33,837 nt of DNA from JBAUHN01 sp049680295. Its GTDB lineage: Bacteria > Pseudomonadota > Alphaproteobacteria > Rhodobacterales > Rhodobacteraceae. This document shows, piece by piece, positions 7,293 through 15,876 of this stretch. The stretch covers positions 1 through 33,837 of the forward strand of contig JBAUHN010000453.1 in NCBI GenBank assembly GCA_049680295.1, written 5' to 3'. A model generated the notes under the pieces. The model had not been told where the DNA came from, did no database searches, and saw only the letters and a program-made list of their open reading frames with translations. Both the position numbers and the translations under genes were made by a program. The first letter of the stretch is position 1, and the number at the start of each line of letters is the position of its first letter.

Positions 7293-8588
7293 ATGACCGT
7301 AGAAATTGAAAATTCCGATCCGCTTGAAACGCTGAACCTTTCAGATCTCAAGGCCAAAAGCCCCAAGGATCTGTTGTCGATGGCAGAAGAGCTTGAGATC
7401 GAGAACGCGTCGACCATGCGTAAGGGCGAAATGATGTTCCAGATTCTGCGCGAACGTGCGGATGAGGGATGGGAAATTTCCGGTGACGGCGTGCTTGAAG
7501 TGCTGCAAGACGGGTTCGGATTTCTACGCTCACCGGAAGCAAATTACCTGCCCGGTCCCGATGACATTTATGTCTCGCCCGAGATGACGCGCAAATATTC
7601 GCTGCGCACCGGAGATACGATCGAGGGTGTGATCCGCGCGCCAGACGACAGCGAGCGTTATTTTGCCCTGACGGACGTGACGAAGATCAACTTTGAAGTG
7701 CCCGAAAAGGCCAAGCATAAAGTCGCCTTTGAAAACCTGACGCCGCTTTACCCGGATGAGCGGATGACGATGGAGGTCGAAGACCCCACCGTCAAAGACC
7801 GTTCTGCCCGGATCATCGACCTAGTGTCGCCCATTGGCAAAGGCCAGCGTTGCCTGATTGTGGCGCCGCCCCGGACCGGTAAAACCGTTCTGCTGCAAAA
7901 CATCGCCAACTCGATCGAGAAAAACCACCCCGAGTGTTATCTGATCGTGTTGCTGATTGATGAACGCCCCGAAGAGGTGACGGACATGCAGCGGTCGGTG
8001 AAGGGCGAGGTTGTGTCATCAACCTTTGATGAACCCGCTACACGCCACGTCGCCGTGTCTGACATGGTGATCGAAAAAGCCAAGCGGCTGGTCGAACACA
8101 AACGCGATGTTGTCATCTTGCTGGATTCCATCACCCGTCTGGGACGTGCGTTCAACACCGTTGTGCCGTCGTCGGGTAAGGTTCTGACCGGTGGTGTCGA
8201 TGCCAACGCCCTGCAGCGCCCAAAACGGTTCTTTGGGGCCGCGCGCAACATCGAAGAGGGCGGATCGCTGACCATCATTGCAACAGCGCTGATCGAAACC
8301 GGCAGCCGGATGGACGAAGTGATCTTTGAGGAATTCAAAGGCACCGGTAACTCGGAGATTGTGCTGGACCGTAAGGTCAGCGACAAACGCGTGTTCCCGG
8401 CGATGGATATCCTCAAATCCGGTACCCGCAAGGAAGAGCTGCTGGTGGATAAAATTGACCTGCAGAAAACCTATGTGCTGCGCCGGATCCTGAACCCGAT
8501 GGGCACCACGGATGCCATCGAATTCCTGATTTCAAAGCTCAAGCAGACCAAGACAAATTCGGACTTCTTCGATTCGATGAATACCTGA
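7293..8588 (+). CDS. rho: Transcription termination factor Rho
   Basis: 431 residues. Rho is a hexameric ATP-dependent RNA helicase that ends transcription of untranslated RNA. The N-terminal helical domain (about 13-60) is followed by the RNA-binding cold-shock-like domain with DGFGFLRS (73-80) and LPGPDDIYVS (86-95). Then comes the RecA-like motor with Walker A PPRTGKT (192-198), Walker B VILLD (274-278) and the LTGGVDANALQRPKRFFGAARN region. AGGT lies 6 bases before the ATG. The 128 bp upstream contains a TTGACA word (7170-7175) without a convincing -10, plus two GANTC sites (7229-7233, 7239-7243). No attenuation hairpin stands out. Confidence 0.98.
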   Translation: MTVEIENSDPLETLNLSDLKAKSPKDLLSMAEELEIENASTMRKGEMMFQILRERADEGWEISGDGVLEVLQDGFGFLRSPEANYLPGPDDIYVSPEMTRKYSLRTGDTIEGVIRAPDDSERYFALTDVTKINFEVPEKAKHKVAFENLTPLYPDERMTMEVEDPTVKDRSARIIDLVSPIGKGQRCLIVAPPRTGKTVLLQNIANSIEKNHPECYLIVLLIDERPEEVTDMQRSVKGEVVSSTFDEPATRHVAVSDMVIEKAKRLVEHKRDVVILLDSITRLGRAFNTVVPSSGKVLTGGVDANALQRPKRFFGAARNIEEGGSLTIIATALIETGSRMDEVIFEEFKGTGNSEIVLDRKVSDKRVFPAMDILKSGTRKEELLVDKIDLQKTYVLRRILNPMGTTDAIEFLISKLKQTKTNSDFFDSMNT

Positions 8589-8618
8589 GTTTTCGCCGAT
8601 AGACGTTGAGTTATCTTG

Positions 8619-9905
8619 ATGGACACGATTTACGCTCTGGCAACGGCTCAGGGACGCGCGGGCGTTTCTGTGGTGCGTCTGTCTGGCCCCGATGCGTTTG
8701 GTATCGGTGCGCGTCTGTGCGGAGACTTGCCAGCACCGCGTCACAATGCGCTTCGGGTTTTGAAAACGTCTGACGGAAACACCATCGATCAGGCGCTGGT
8801 TTTGGTCTTTGAAGGTCCAAACAGTTTTACCGGCGAAAATGTGGTTGAATTTCATACCCACGGCAGTGTTGCGGTTGTGCGGTCGCTGTTGCAGGTCCTG
8901 TCGACATTTCCAGCCTGCCGTCTGGCCGAGGCTGGCGAATTTACCCGCCGTGCGCTGGAAAACGGAAAACTTGATCTGGCTCAGGTCGAAGGTCTTGCCG
9001 ATCTGATTGACGCGGAAACCGAGGCACAGCGGCGACAGGCGTTTCGTGTCTTGTCCGGCGCTCTGGGGCAAAAGGTCGAAGATTGGCGCGCCCGTTTGAT
9101 CCGGGCGGCGTCGCTGTTGGAAGCGACAATAGACTTCGCGGATGAGGATGTGCCCGTTGATGTATCGCCCGAAGTCAGTGACTTGCTGGACGGTGTTCGT
9201 GCGGATTTGACGGCGGAAATTGCAGGTAGTTTTGTGGCCGAGCGTATCCGATCAGGTTTTGAGGTGGCTATTGTTGGACCACCGAATGTAGGGAAATCAT
9301 CGCTACTTAACGCTATATCTGGTAGGGATGCGGCGATAACGTCAGAAATTGCCGGAACGACGCGGGACGTTATTGAGGTCCGAATGGATCTTGGGGGTGT
9401 GCCGGTGACGTTGCTGGACACAGCCGGTTTGCACGAAAGCACGGACAGGGTCGAGGCCATTGGCATAGCGCGCGCGTTGACCCGTGCCGCTGACGCGGAT
9501 TTGCGTGTATTTTTAGTTGAAGACGGTACCCAGGTCGGGGTTGATTGGGTTGCTGGTGATATTATTGTGCGCCCCAAGGCGGATGAACGCCGGGATCAGG
9601 AGGGCGCTGTTTCGGGCACGACGGGGCTTGGTGTTTCGGCGTTAATTCAAAGAATTCAAACAGCTTTGGCGGACCGTTCAACAAGCGTCGGGTTGGCCAC
9701 TCATGAACGCCACAGGCTGGCGATGGAGCGCGCGCATGCCGATCTGCTGGCGGCCAGTCAGATCGTCGCGCAGGGTGCCGATCTCTATGATATAGCTGCT
9801 GAGGAATTGAGGTCTGCGATTCGAGCGCTGGAAAGTCTTGTGGGCCGGATTGATGTTGAAAATCTTTTGGATGAGATTTTTTCGAGTTTCTGTATCGGAA
9901 AATGA
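8619..9905 (+). CDS. mnmE: tRNA uridine-5-carboxymethylaminomethyl modification GTPase MnmE
   Basis: 428 residues. With MnmG it installs the cmnm5 or nm5 group on U34 of tRNAs, using formyl-folate chemistry. The N-terminal folate-binding domain (1-about 115) is followed by helical parts and a G domain with G1 GPPNVGKS (220-227), GTTRD (246-250) and G3 DTAG (267-270). The C-terminal FCIGK (424-428) carries the conserved cysteine. The expected G4 NKxD is replaced by PKAD (319-322), and the protein is somewhat shorter than the approximately 454 residues of E. coli. ATG 8619 is chosen over the TTG just before it. It overlaps mnmG by 4 bp (ATGA). Confidence 0.95.
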   Translation: MDTIYALATAQGRAGVSVVRLSGPDAFGIGARLCGDLPAPRHNALRVLKTSDGNTIDQALVLVFEGPNSFTGENVVEFHTHGSVAVVRSLLQVLSTFPACRLAEAGEFTRRALENGKLDLAQVEGLADLIDAETEAQRRQAFRVLSGALGQKVEDWRARLIRAASLLEATIDFADEDVPVDVSPEVSDLLDGVRADLTAEIAGSFVAERIRSGFEVAIVGPPNVGKSSLLNAISGRDAAITSEIAGTTRDVIEVRMDLGGVPVTLLDTAGLHESTDRVEAIGIARALTRAADADLRVFLVEDGTQVGVDWVAGDIIVRPKADERRDQEGAVSGTTGLGVSALIQRIQTALADRSTSVGLATHERHRLAMERAHADLLAASQIVAQGADLYDIAAEELRSAIRALESLVGRIDVENLLDEIFSSFCIGK

Positions 9906-11782
9906 ATGGAGTGTTTCACGTGAAACATTTTGACGTTGTTGTTATAGGGGGCGGGCATGCTGGCGTAGAGGCGGCTCATGCGTCCGCGCGGCTTGGCGCA
10001 AAGACGGCGTTGGTAACGATGTCCGAGGCTGGCATCGGTGTCATGTCCTGCAATCCGGCAATCGGAGGTTTGGGCAAAGGTCATTTGGTTCGGGAAATTG
10101 ACGCGCTTGATGGGGTAATGGGCCGGGTTGCGGATAAGGCGGGTATTCAGTTCCGGTTGCTGAACCGACGCAAGGGGCCTGCTGTTCAAGGGCCGCGTGC
10201 CCAGGCGGACCGGGGTATATACCAGCGGGAAATGCTGGGCGAAATGAAGCGTCGCGAAGGACTGCATATTGTCATTGGCGAGGCCGTTGATTTTCAGATG
10301 ACGGGCGATGCGGTGACGGGTGTTGTGTTGCAAGATGGGTCAGTTTTGCAAAGCGCTTCGGTTGTTTTGACCACCGGGACATTTCTGCGCGGCATCATCC
10401 ATATTGGGGATGTGTCGCGGCCGGGGGGACGGATTGGTGATAAGTCATCGGTCAAACTGGCTGAACGAATGGATTCTTTTGATCTGCCGCTTGGGCGTCT
10501 GAAAACAGGTACGCCGCCCAGACTAGATGGGCGCACGATTAATTGGGGTATTCTGGAAATGCAGCCGGGCGATGTGGAGCCGACGCTGTTTTCCTTTTTG
10601 TCGCGCGGTGTATCAGCAAAACAAATCAGCTGCGGGATCACACACACAAATCCGCAAACGCATGACATCATCCAGAAAAACCTTCAGCGGTCGGCGATGT
10701 ATGGCGGACATATTGACGGCGTTGGTCCGCGGTATTGCCCGTCGATCGAGGATAAGGTCGTCCGGTTTTCCGATAAGTCGTCGCATCAGGTGTTCCTGGA
10801 GCCGGAGGGCGCCAACGATCATACTGTCTATCCGAACGGGATCTCGACCTCTTTACCGGTCGAGGTTCAGGAAGACTATGTCGCGTCGATTGTTGGTTTG
10901 GAGTCCGCTAAGATTTTGCAGCCCGGATATGCGATTGAGTATGATTTCGTAGACCCACAGGCGCTTGACCCATCTTTGGTGCTGAAGTCGGTGTCGGGGC
11001 TTTATCTTGCGGGACAAATCAATGGCACGACCGGGTATGAAGAGGCCGCAGCGCAGGGGTTGGTTGCGGGGCTGAATGCGGCGCGATGCGCCAAAGGTCT
11101 TGAGCCGGTCATTTTTAGCCGTTCAGAAAGCTATATCGGGGTCATGATTGATGATCTGACCAGTCGCGGCGTTTCCGAACCCTATCGTATGTTTACCTCG
11201 CGCGCCGAATTTCGATTGTCTTTGCGGGCGGATAACGCGGACCAGCGGTTGACCCCGTTAGGCGTGTCTTTGGGGTGTGTTTCGGGATCTCGTCGGCTGG
11301 TGTTTGAGGAAAAGTCGAAACTTTTGTCTCGGGGGCGGGCGTTGCTTTCTGAGGCAAGCTTTTCTCCGACGCAAGTGAAAGCAGTTGGAATCGCGATTAA
11401 CCAAGATGGCGCAAAGCGCACAGCGGCGCAATTGCTGGCTTTTCCAGACGTGACCTTCAAAGATCTTGTGGCGCTGGATGAGTCGTTTTCAAAGGTCGAT
11501 CTTGTTACGTCGATACAGCTTGAGCGGGAAGCGGTTTACGCCAACTATGTGCAACGGCAGCAGCGTGATATTGACCTGATCAAAAAGGATGAAGCCCTTA
11601 GTATTCCAGCGGATTTTGTCTATGTCGGGATCGATGGCCTATCGAATGAGTTGCAGTCTAAGTTGACAAAGGTGCGGCCGGTGACGTTGGCGCAGGCGGG
11701 GCGGATCGACGGCATGACGCCGGCGGCTCTGGCACTGTTACTTGCAAAGTTGCGGCAATCAAAAAAGGCGCGGCAGGCTTAG
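9902..11782 (+). CDS. mnmG: tRNA uridine-5-carboxymethylaminomethyl modification enzyme MnmG (GidA)
   Basis: 626 residues, an FAD-dependent partner of MnmE. GGGHAG (16-21) is the FAD-binding loop. SCNPAIGGLGKGHLVREID carries the first conserved cysteine, SCGITHTNP and YCPSIEDK follow, and AGQINGTTGYEEAA is the late FAD motif. The N-terminal codons for VFHVKH are the first parS site. The ATG overlaps the end of mnmE and its TAG overlaps the GTG of rsmG by one base, so this block is translationally coupled. Confidence 0.97.
   Translation: MNGVFHVKHFDVVVIGGGHAGVEAAHASARLGAKTALVTMSEAGIGVMSCNPAIGGLGKGHLVREIDALDGVMGRVADKAGIQFRLLNRRKGPAVQGPRAQADRGIYQREMLGEMKRREGLHIVIGEAVDFQMTGDAVTGVVLQDGSVLQSASVVLTTGTFLRGIIHIGDVSRPGGRIGDKSSVKLAERMDSFDLPLGRLKTGTPPRLDGRTINWGILEMQPGDVEPTLFSFLSRGVSAKQISCGITHTNPQTHDIIQKNLQRSAMYGGHIDGVGPRYCPSIEDKVVRFSDKSSHQVFLEPEGANDHTVYPNGISTSLPVEVQEDYVASIVGLESAKILQPGYAIEYDFVDPQALDPSLVLKSVSGLYLAGQINGTTGYEEAAAQGLVAGLNAARCAKGLEPVIFSRSESYIGVMIDDLTSRGVSEPYRMFTSRAEFRLSLRADNADQRLTPLGVSLGCVSGSRRLVFEEKSKLLSRGRALLSEASFSPTQVKAVGIAINQDGAKRTAAQLLAFPDVTFKDLVALDESFSKVDLVTSIQLEREAVYANYVQRQQRDIDLIKKDEALSIPADFVYVGIDGLSNELQSKLTKVRPVTLAQAGRIDGMTPAALALLLAKLRQSKKARQA
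9912..9927. other. parS: parS centromere site 1
   Basis: TGTTTCACGTGAAACA, a perfect 16-bp palindrome and an exact match to the bacterial parS consensus. It lies inside mnmG, where it encodes part of the N-terminal extension VFHVKH ahead of the FAD-binding strand. It is about 3.3 kb from the candidate origin and 3.3 kb upstream of parB. ParB loads here and spreads as a CTP-dependent clamp (established for the family). Confidence 0.95.
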
Positions 11783-12393
11783 TGGACGATTTTCGAACAC
11801 GGTTGAATGTTTCACGTGAAACATCCGAGCGACTGTCTGCGTTCGTTGATCTTTTGACCAAGTGGAATTCCAAAATCAATTTGGTTTCCAAGTCCAGCAT
11901 GGAACAGGTTTGGATAAGACATGTGTGGGATTCCGTGCAAATATATGGTCTTGCACCCAAAGGCGGTCTATGGACCGACCTCGGCAGCGGCGGCGGGTTT
12001 CCCGGCATTGTTGTCGCGATACTGGCTTTGCAGGCAAGCCCGGACCAACGGTTCGTGCTGGTGGAGAGTGATCAACGCAAAGCGACATTTCTGCGTGTTG
12101 CCATTCGCGAACTGGGATTGAATGCGACGGTTGATGCAAGTCGAATTGAAAGCCTGCCACCTGCCAATTCGGATATCCTGTCCGCGCGCGCTTTGGCGGA
12201 TCTTTCAACGCTTCTGGCATTTTCGGACCGCCATTTGTCCCTTGGCGGCATAGCGATCTTTCCTAAAGGCGAAAATTGGACAAAAGAGGTGGCAGCTGCA
12301 CGTGCGGAGTGGTCATTTGATTTGGAAACGCATACAAGCGTCACAGATCCATCTGCGGCGATTTTACTGGTCAAAGGAATAAACCGTGTCTGA
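11782..12393 (+). CDS. rsmG: 16S rRNA (guanine-N7)-methyltransferase RsmG (GidB)
   Basis: 203 residues. RsmG methylates N7 of G527 in 16S rRNA with S-adenosylmethionine, and its loss often gives low-level streptomycin resistance. The SAM-binding loop DLGSGGGFPG (66-75) is clear, preceded by KWNSKINLVS and RHVWDS. Residues 9-15 (NVSRETS) are encoded by the second parS. It starts with GTG at 11782, overlapping the mnmG stop as TAGTG, and its end overlaps parA by 8 bp. Confidence 0.96.
   Translation: MDDFRTRLNVSRETSERLSAFVDLLTKWNSKINLVSKSSMEQVWIRHVWDSVQIYGLAPKGGLWTDLGSGGGFPGIVVAILALQASPDQRFVLVESDQRKATFLRVAIRELGLNATVDASRIESLPPANSDILSARALADLSTLLAFSDRHLSLGGIAIFPKGENWTKEVAAARAEWSFDLETHTSVTDPSAAILLVKGINRV
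11808..11823. other. parS: parS centromere site 2
   Basis: A second exact TGTTTCACGTGAAACA palindrome, 1,896 bp after the first, within rsmG. Here it is read in a different codon phase, giving NVSRET rather than FHVKH, so the DNA sequence and not the peptide is what is shared. Confidence 0.95.
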
Positions 12394-13195
12394 TCATTCA
12401 CGTCCTCAAGGACCGAAAATCATCGCGATTGCCAATCAAAAAGGCGGTGTTGGCAAGACAACCACAACGATCAATCTGGCAGCAGCCCTTGTTGAATTTG
12501 GCCAAAGGGTTCTGGTGGTTGATCTGGACCCGCAAGGCAACGCGTCGACTGGTCTGGGTGTTGAGCTGGAAGACCGGGAATTCACCACCTATGAATTGCT
12601 GCTTGAGGATATTGAGCTGAATAGGGTCATACGGCAGTCTTCAACGGAGGGTCTTTGGATTGTGCCGGCGACGGTTGATCTAAGCTCGGCCGATCTGGAA
12701 CTGATTTCAAACGAAAAACGCAGCTTCTTGCTGCATGATGCGTTACGGCAAACGGCGATGGATGGTTTTGCCTTTGACTACATCCTGATTGATTGCCCAC
12801 CTTCGCTGAATTTGTTGACAGTAAATGCGATGATCGCAGCGCATTCGGTTTTGGTACCGCTACAGACCGAGTTCTTTGCATTGGAAGGATTGTCGCAATT
12901 GATGCTGACCATCCGTGAGGTGCGCCAGGTTGGGAACAAGGATCTCAGAATCGAAGGTGTTGTGTTAACGATGTATGATCAACGCAACAACTTGTCCCAA
13001 CAGGTCGAAAAAGACGCGCGTGATAATCTGGGTGGTTTGGTGTTTCAAACCAAGATACCACGTAATGTACGTGTCAGCGAGGCGCCATCTTTTGCGATGC
13101 CGGTGTTGAGTTATGACAGCCAGTCAAAAGGTGCGGTTGCTTACCGTGCTCTGGCGCAGGAAGTTTTGGGCAAACGAAATAGCGAAGCAGCATAA
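12386..13195 (+). CDS. parA: Chromosome partitioning ATPase ParA
   Basis: 269 residues. ParA forms ATP-dependent dimers on the nucleoid and moves the ParB-parS complex of the newly copied origin. The deviant Walker A KGGVGKTT (19-26) is preceded by IIAIANQ. Walker A' VVDLDPQGNASTGLG and Walker B DYILIDCPPSLNLLT are clear. The GTG start at 12386 has GGAAT a few bases upstream and overlaps rsmG by 8 bp. parB follows after 24 bp. Confidence 0.97.
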   Translation: MSDHSRPQGPKIIAIANQKGGVGKTTTTINLAAALVEFGQRVLVVDLDPQGNASTGLGVELEDREFTTYELLLEDIELNRVIRQSSTEGLWIVPATVDLSSADLELISNEKRSFLLHDALRQTAMDGFAFDYILIDCPPSLNLLTVNAMIAAHSVLVPLQTEFFALEGLSQLMLTIREVRQVGNKDLRIEGVVLTMYDQRNNLSQQVEKDARDNLGGLVFQTKIPRNVRVSEAPSFAMPVLSYDSQSKGAVAYRALAQEVLGKRNSEAA

Positions 13196-13219
13196 AGAAC
13201 ATCTGAGGAGAGTGACGTA

Positions 13220-14107
13220 ATGGAAAAGAGACGCGGATTGGGTCGTGGTCTTTCGGCCTTAATGGCGGATGTTGCTGAAACGGAGCAAGTGGCTGCGGCG
13301 GGGCCCTCTTCGGCAGAACAGATGATTCCAATCGAACGGATTGCACCAAACCCGGAACAACCGAGAAAACGGTTTGAGCAAGGTGATCTGGATGATCTGG
13401 CGGCGTCGATCAAGGAAAAGGGTGTTATTCAACCCTTAATCGTGCGCGATACCGGGTCCGGTATGTTTGAGATTGTCGCAGGCGAACGTCGCTGGCGCGC
13501 AGCGCAGTTGGCCAAGCTGCATGAGCTGCCGGTGATCGTGCGTAGTTTTACCGACGTTGAAGTTCTGGAAGTTGCGATTATCGAGAATATTCAGCGGGCC
13601 GACCTGAACCCGGTGGAGGAAGCGGCGGGCTATCGGCAGCTGATGGATCGGTTTGGGCATACGCAGGAAAAGATGGCAGAGGCTTTGGGAAAAAGCCGCA
13701 GCCATATTGCCAATCTATTGCGTCTGCTAAATTTGCCGGACGATGTATTGGAGTATTTGCGGAAGGGTGAATTGAGTGCCGGGCACGCACGTGCGTTGGT
13801 GACAACAGACACCCCGTCAGAGTTGGCGCGCCAGATTATTTCTGGTGGTCTTTCTGTGCGCGCGACAGAGGCTTTGGTGAAAAAAGCTGCGTCTGGGTAT
13901 GACAGTGGTGTTGCCAAGCGGGGCAGCACGTCCAAGGCAAAAGAGAAGGACGCGGACACCAAGGCATTGGAGGGCGATTTGTCGGCCAACCTTGGGATGA
14001 AAGTTGTCATCACGCACGGGGCCAATGGCGAGGCCGGACAGATGAGCCTGCATTACAATTCGCTGGATCAGCTGGATGAGTTGTGCCGTTTGTTAGGTGG
14101 TACTTAG
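13220..14107 (+). CDS. parB: Chromosome partitioning protein ParB
   Basis: 295 residues. ParB is a parS-binding CTPase clamp. It begins with the ParA-stimulating basic peptide KRRGLGRGLSALM. The CTP-binding domain has QPLIVR (71-76) and GERRWRA (88-94). IENIQRADLNPVEEA (121-135) leads to the helix-turn-helix around 149-170 (TQEKMAEALGKSRSHIANLLR), and the C-terminal dimerisation domain ends at GT. A GAGGAGAG ribosome-binding site precedes the ATG. It ends 10 bp from the convergent hemW. Confidence 0.97.
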   Translation: MEKRRGLGRGLSALMADVAETEQVAAAGPSSAEQMIPIERIAPNPEQPRKRFEQGDLDDLAASIKEKGVIQPLIVRDTGSGMFEIVAGERRWRAAQLAKLHELPVIVRSFTDVEVLEVAIIENIQRADLNPVEEAAGYRQLMDRFGHTQEKMAEALGKSRSHIANLLRLLNLPDDVLEYLRKGELSAGHARALVTTDTPSELARQIISGGLSVRATEALVKKAASGYDSGVAKRGSTSKAKEKDADTKALEGDLSANLGMKVVITHGANGEAGQMSLHYNSLDQLDELCRLLGGT

Positions 14108-14117
14108 GCTGCGGCCT

Positions 14118-15287
14118 TTAAGCATCCAAAAGCATGCGCAGAACGGCATTTAGGATCATAAACCCTTGATCTTTAACGATTAATCTGTCTTTCTCGATTG
14201 TAATCAGGTCCAAGTTTTGCAGTTCGCCGATTGCAACGGGATTCAGGGCGTGCCCGGCGATGTTGGTATATCGCGCAAGGTCGACGCCTTCTTTCAGGCG
14301 CAATCCCATCAGCAGAAACTCACTGGCCTGATCCTGATATGTCAGCGGCGTGCGCGGTTTTTCGGCCTTGCCGGTCTGGACGTTGTCGAGCCAACGTTTT
14401 GGATTGCTATGGCATTCGGTTGTCCAGCGATTGCCGTTGAGCGTCAGGCGGCCATGGGCGCCGGGACCAATGCCGATGTAGTCGCCGTAACGCCAGTAGA
14501 TCAGGTTGTGTCGGGATTGTGCGCCGTCGCCGGCGTGGTTTGACACTTCGTACGCAGGCATGCCGTTTGCGCCGCAAATCTGCTGGGTCATTTCATAGAG
14601 ATCCGCGCCAAGATCATCGTCCGGCAGGCCGCGAAGTTTGCCGGCGTTGTAGCGGTCGCCAAAGGCGGTGCCTTGTTCTACGGTCAATTGGTAAAGCGAC
14701 AGGTGATCGACCGACAGGGTCAGCGCCTCGGTCAGTTCGGCGCGCCAGGCGTCGAGGGATTGATCCTGTCGGGCGTAGATCAGATCAAAGCTGACGCGCT
14801 CAAACGTATGCCGGGCGATGTCGAAAGCTTTTAGCGCTTCGTCTTTGGTGTGGATGCGCCCCAATCGCCGCAGGTCTGTGTCATTGAGGGCCTGAATGCC
14901 CATCGAGATGCGATTGACGCCGCCTTGCTGATATGCGGCGAAACGTCCGGCTTCGACCGAGCCAGGGTTTGCTTCCAGCGTGACCTCAAGATCATTGGCT
15001 GTGGGCCAGTGGGCGTGAATGGCGCTCAGGATATCGGCGACGGTTTCGGGGTCCATCAGGCTGGGGGTGCCGCCGCCGAAGAATACGGATCGCAACACGC
15101 GGCCTGGTGTCTCGGCCGCGGCGCGGTTGATCTCGGTTAGATAGGCATCGCGCCATGCGCGTTGATCAATTCCGCGCGAGACGTGGCTGTTGAAATCGCA
15201 GTAGGGGCATTTGGCCTCGCAGAAGGGCCAATGGATGTAGAGGGCAAAGCCGCCCTGCTGCCAATCCTCAGCCAAAGCACCCTGCAA
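14118..15287 (-). CDS. hemW: Radical SAM haem chaperone HemW (coproporphyrinogen III oxidase-like)
   Basis: 389 residues. The radical SAM cysteines are in CEAKCPYC (Cys 23, 27, 30), with GGGTPSL and the HemW-typical late HNLIYWRYGDYIGIGPGAHG. True HemN has a different N-terminus and is longer, so HemW, a haem-binding chaperone, is the better call. The start is uncertain: TTG at 15287 overlaps rdgB by 20 bp and a second TTG lies at 15275, with no ATG before the cysteine motif. It is the last gene of the rph-rdgB-hemW unit. Confidence 0.88.
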   Translation of the reverse strand: MQGALAEDWQQGGFALYIHWPFCEAKCPYCDFNSHVSRGIDQRAWRDAYLTEINRAAAETPGRVLRSVFFGGGTPSLMDPETVADILSAIHAHWPTANDLEVTLEANPGSVEAGRFAAYQQGGVNRISMGIQALNDTDLRRLGRIHTKDEALKAFDIARHTFERVSFDLIYARQDQSLDAWRAELTEALTLSVDHLSLYQLTVEQGTAFGDRYNAGKLRGLPDDDLGADLYEMTQQICGANGMPAYEVSNHAGDGAQSRHNLIYWRYGDYIGIGPGAHGRLTLNGNRWTTECHSNPKRWLDNVQTGKAEKPRTPLTYQDQASEFLLMGLRLKEGVDLARYTNIAGHALNPVAIGELQNLDLITIEKDRLIVKDQGFMILNAVLRMLLDA

Positions 15288-15876
15288 TCAGTTTGGTGAA
15301 GGCATCGGCGCGGTGGCTGATTTTGTTCTTTTGCGCGCGCGGCATTTCACCGAATGTTATAGTATAACCATCGGGTTGAAAAATTGGATCGTATCCGTGG
15401 CCTACCTCGCCCCGCATTGGCCAGACCAATGTGCCGTTAACTTTGCCCGCGAACACTTCGTCATGGCCGTCGGGCCAGGCGAGCACCAGAGTGGCGCAAA
15501 AGCGGGCGCGGCGGGGATGGGGGGCATTTGCCGTCTCAAGCAATTCGTGGGTCTTGGTCATTGCCATCACAAAGTCGCGGCCATTTGGGGTTTCGGCCCA
15601 GTCGGCGGTGTAGACGCCGGGGGCATTGTCCAGCGCCTGTACTTCGATCCCGGAATCGTCAGACAGCGCTGGCAGGCCTGTGGCCTTGGCGGCTGCATGT
15701 GCCTTGATCCGGGCGTTTCCGACAAAGGTGGTTTCGGTTTCATCCGGTTCGGCCAGGTTCATCGCGGCGGCACCGACGACGGAGACGCCGAAAGGTTGGA
15801 ACAGTTGTTCCATCTCGGTCAGTTTGCCTGCGTTGTGGGTAGCGATCAGAATCTGATCACCGGTGAATTTGCGCAT
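15268..15876 (-). CDS. rdgB: dITP/XTP pyrophosphatase (RdgB/HAM1 family)
   Basis: 202 residues. It hydrolyses deaminated purine nucleotides (dITP, XTP) to monophosphates so that they are not built into DNA or RNA. LIATHNAGK near the N-terminus is the family signature. ALSDDSGIEVQALDNAPGVY contains the catalytic acidic pair, and YDPIFQPDG and HRADAF are present near the end. Its ATG overlaps the rph stop by one base (TGATG), which supports operon expression from the rph promoter. Confidence 0.95.
   Translation of the reverse strand: MRKFTGDQILIATHNAGKLTEMEQLFQPFGVSVVGAAAMNLAEPDETETTFVGNARIKAHAAAKATGLPALSDDSGIEVQALDNAPGVYTADWAETPNGRDFVMAMTKTHELLETANAPHPRRARFCATLVLAWPDGHDEVFAGKVNGTLVWPMRGEVGHGYDPIFQPDGYTITFGEMPRAQKNKISHRADAFTKLIAGCFG

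Noticed and set aside
13785..13796. Perfect 12-bp palindrome ACGCACGTGCGT in parB
   Set aside because: It encodes the conserved GHARAL segment of ParB and needs no further explanation.
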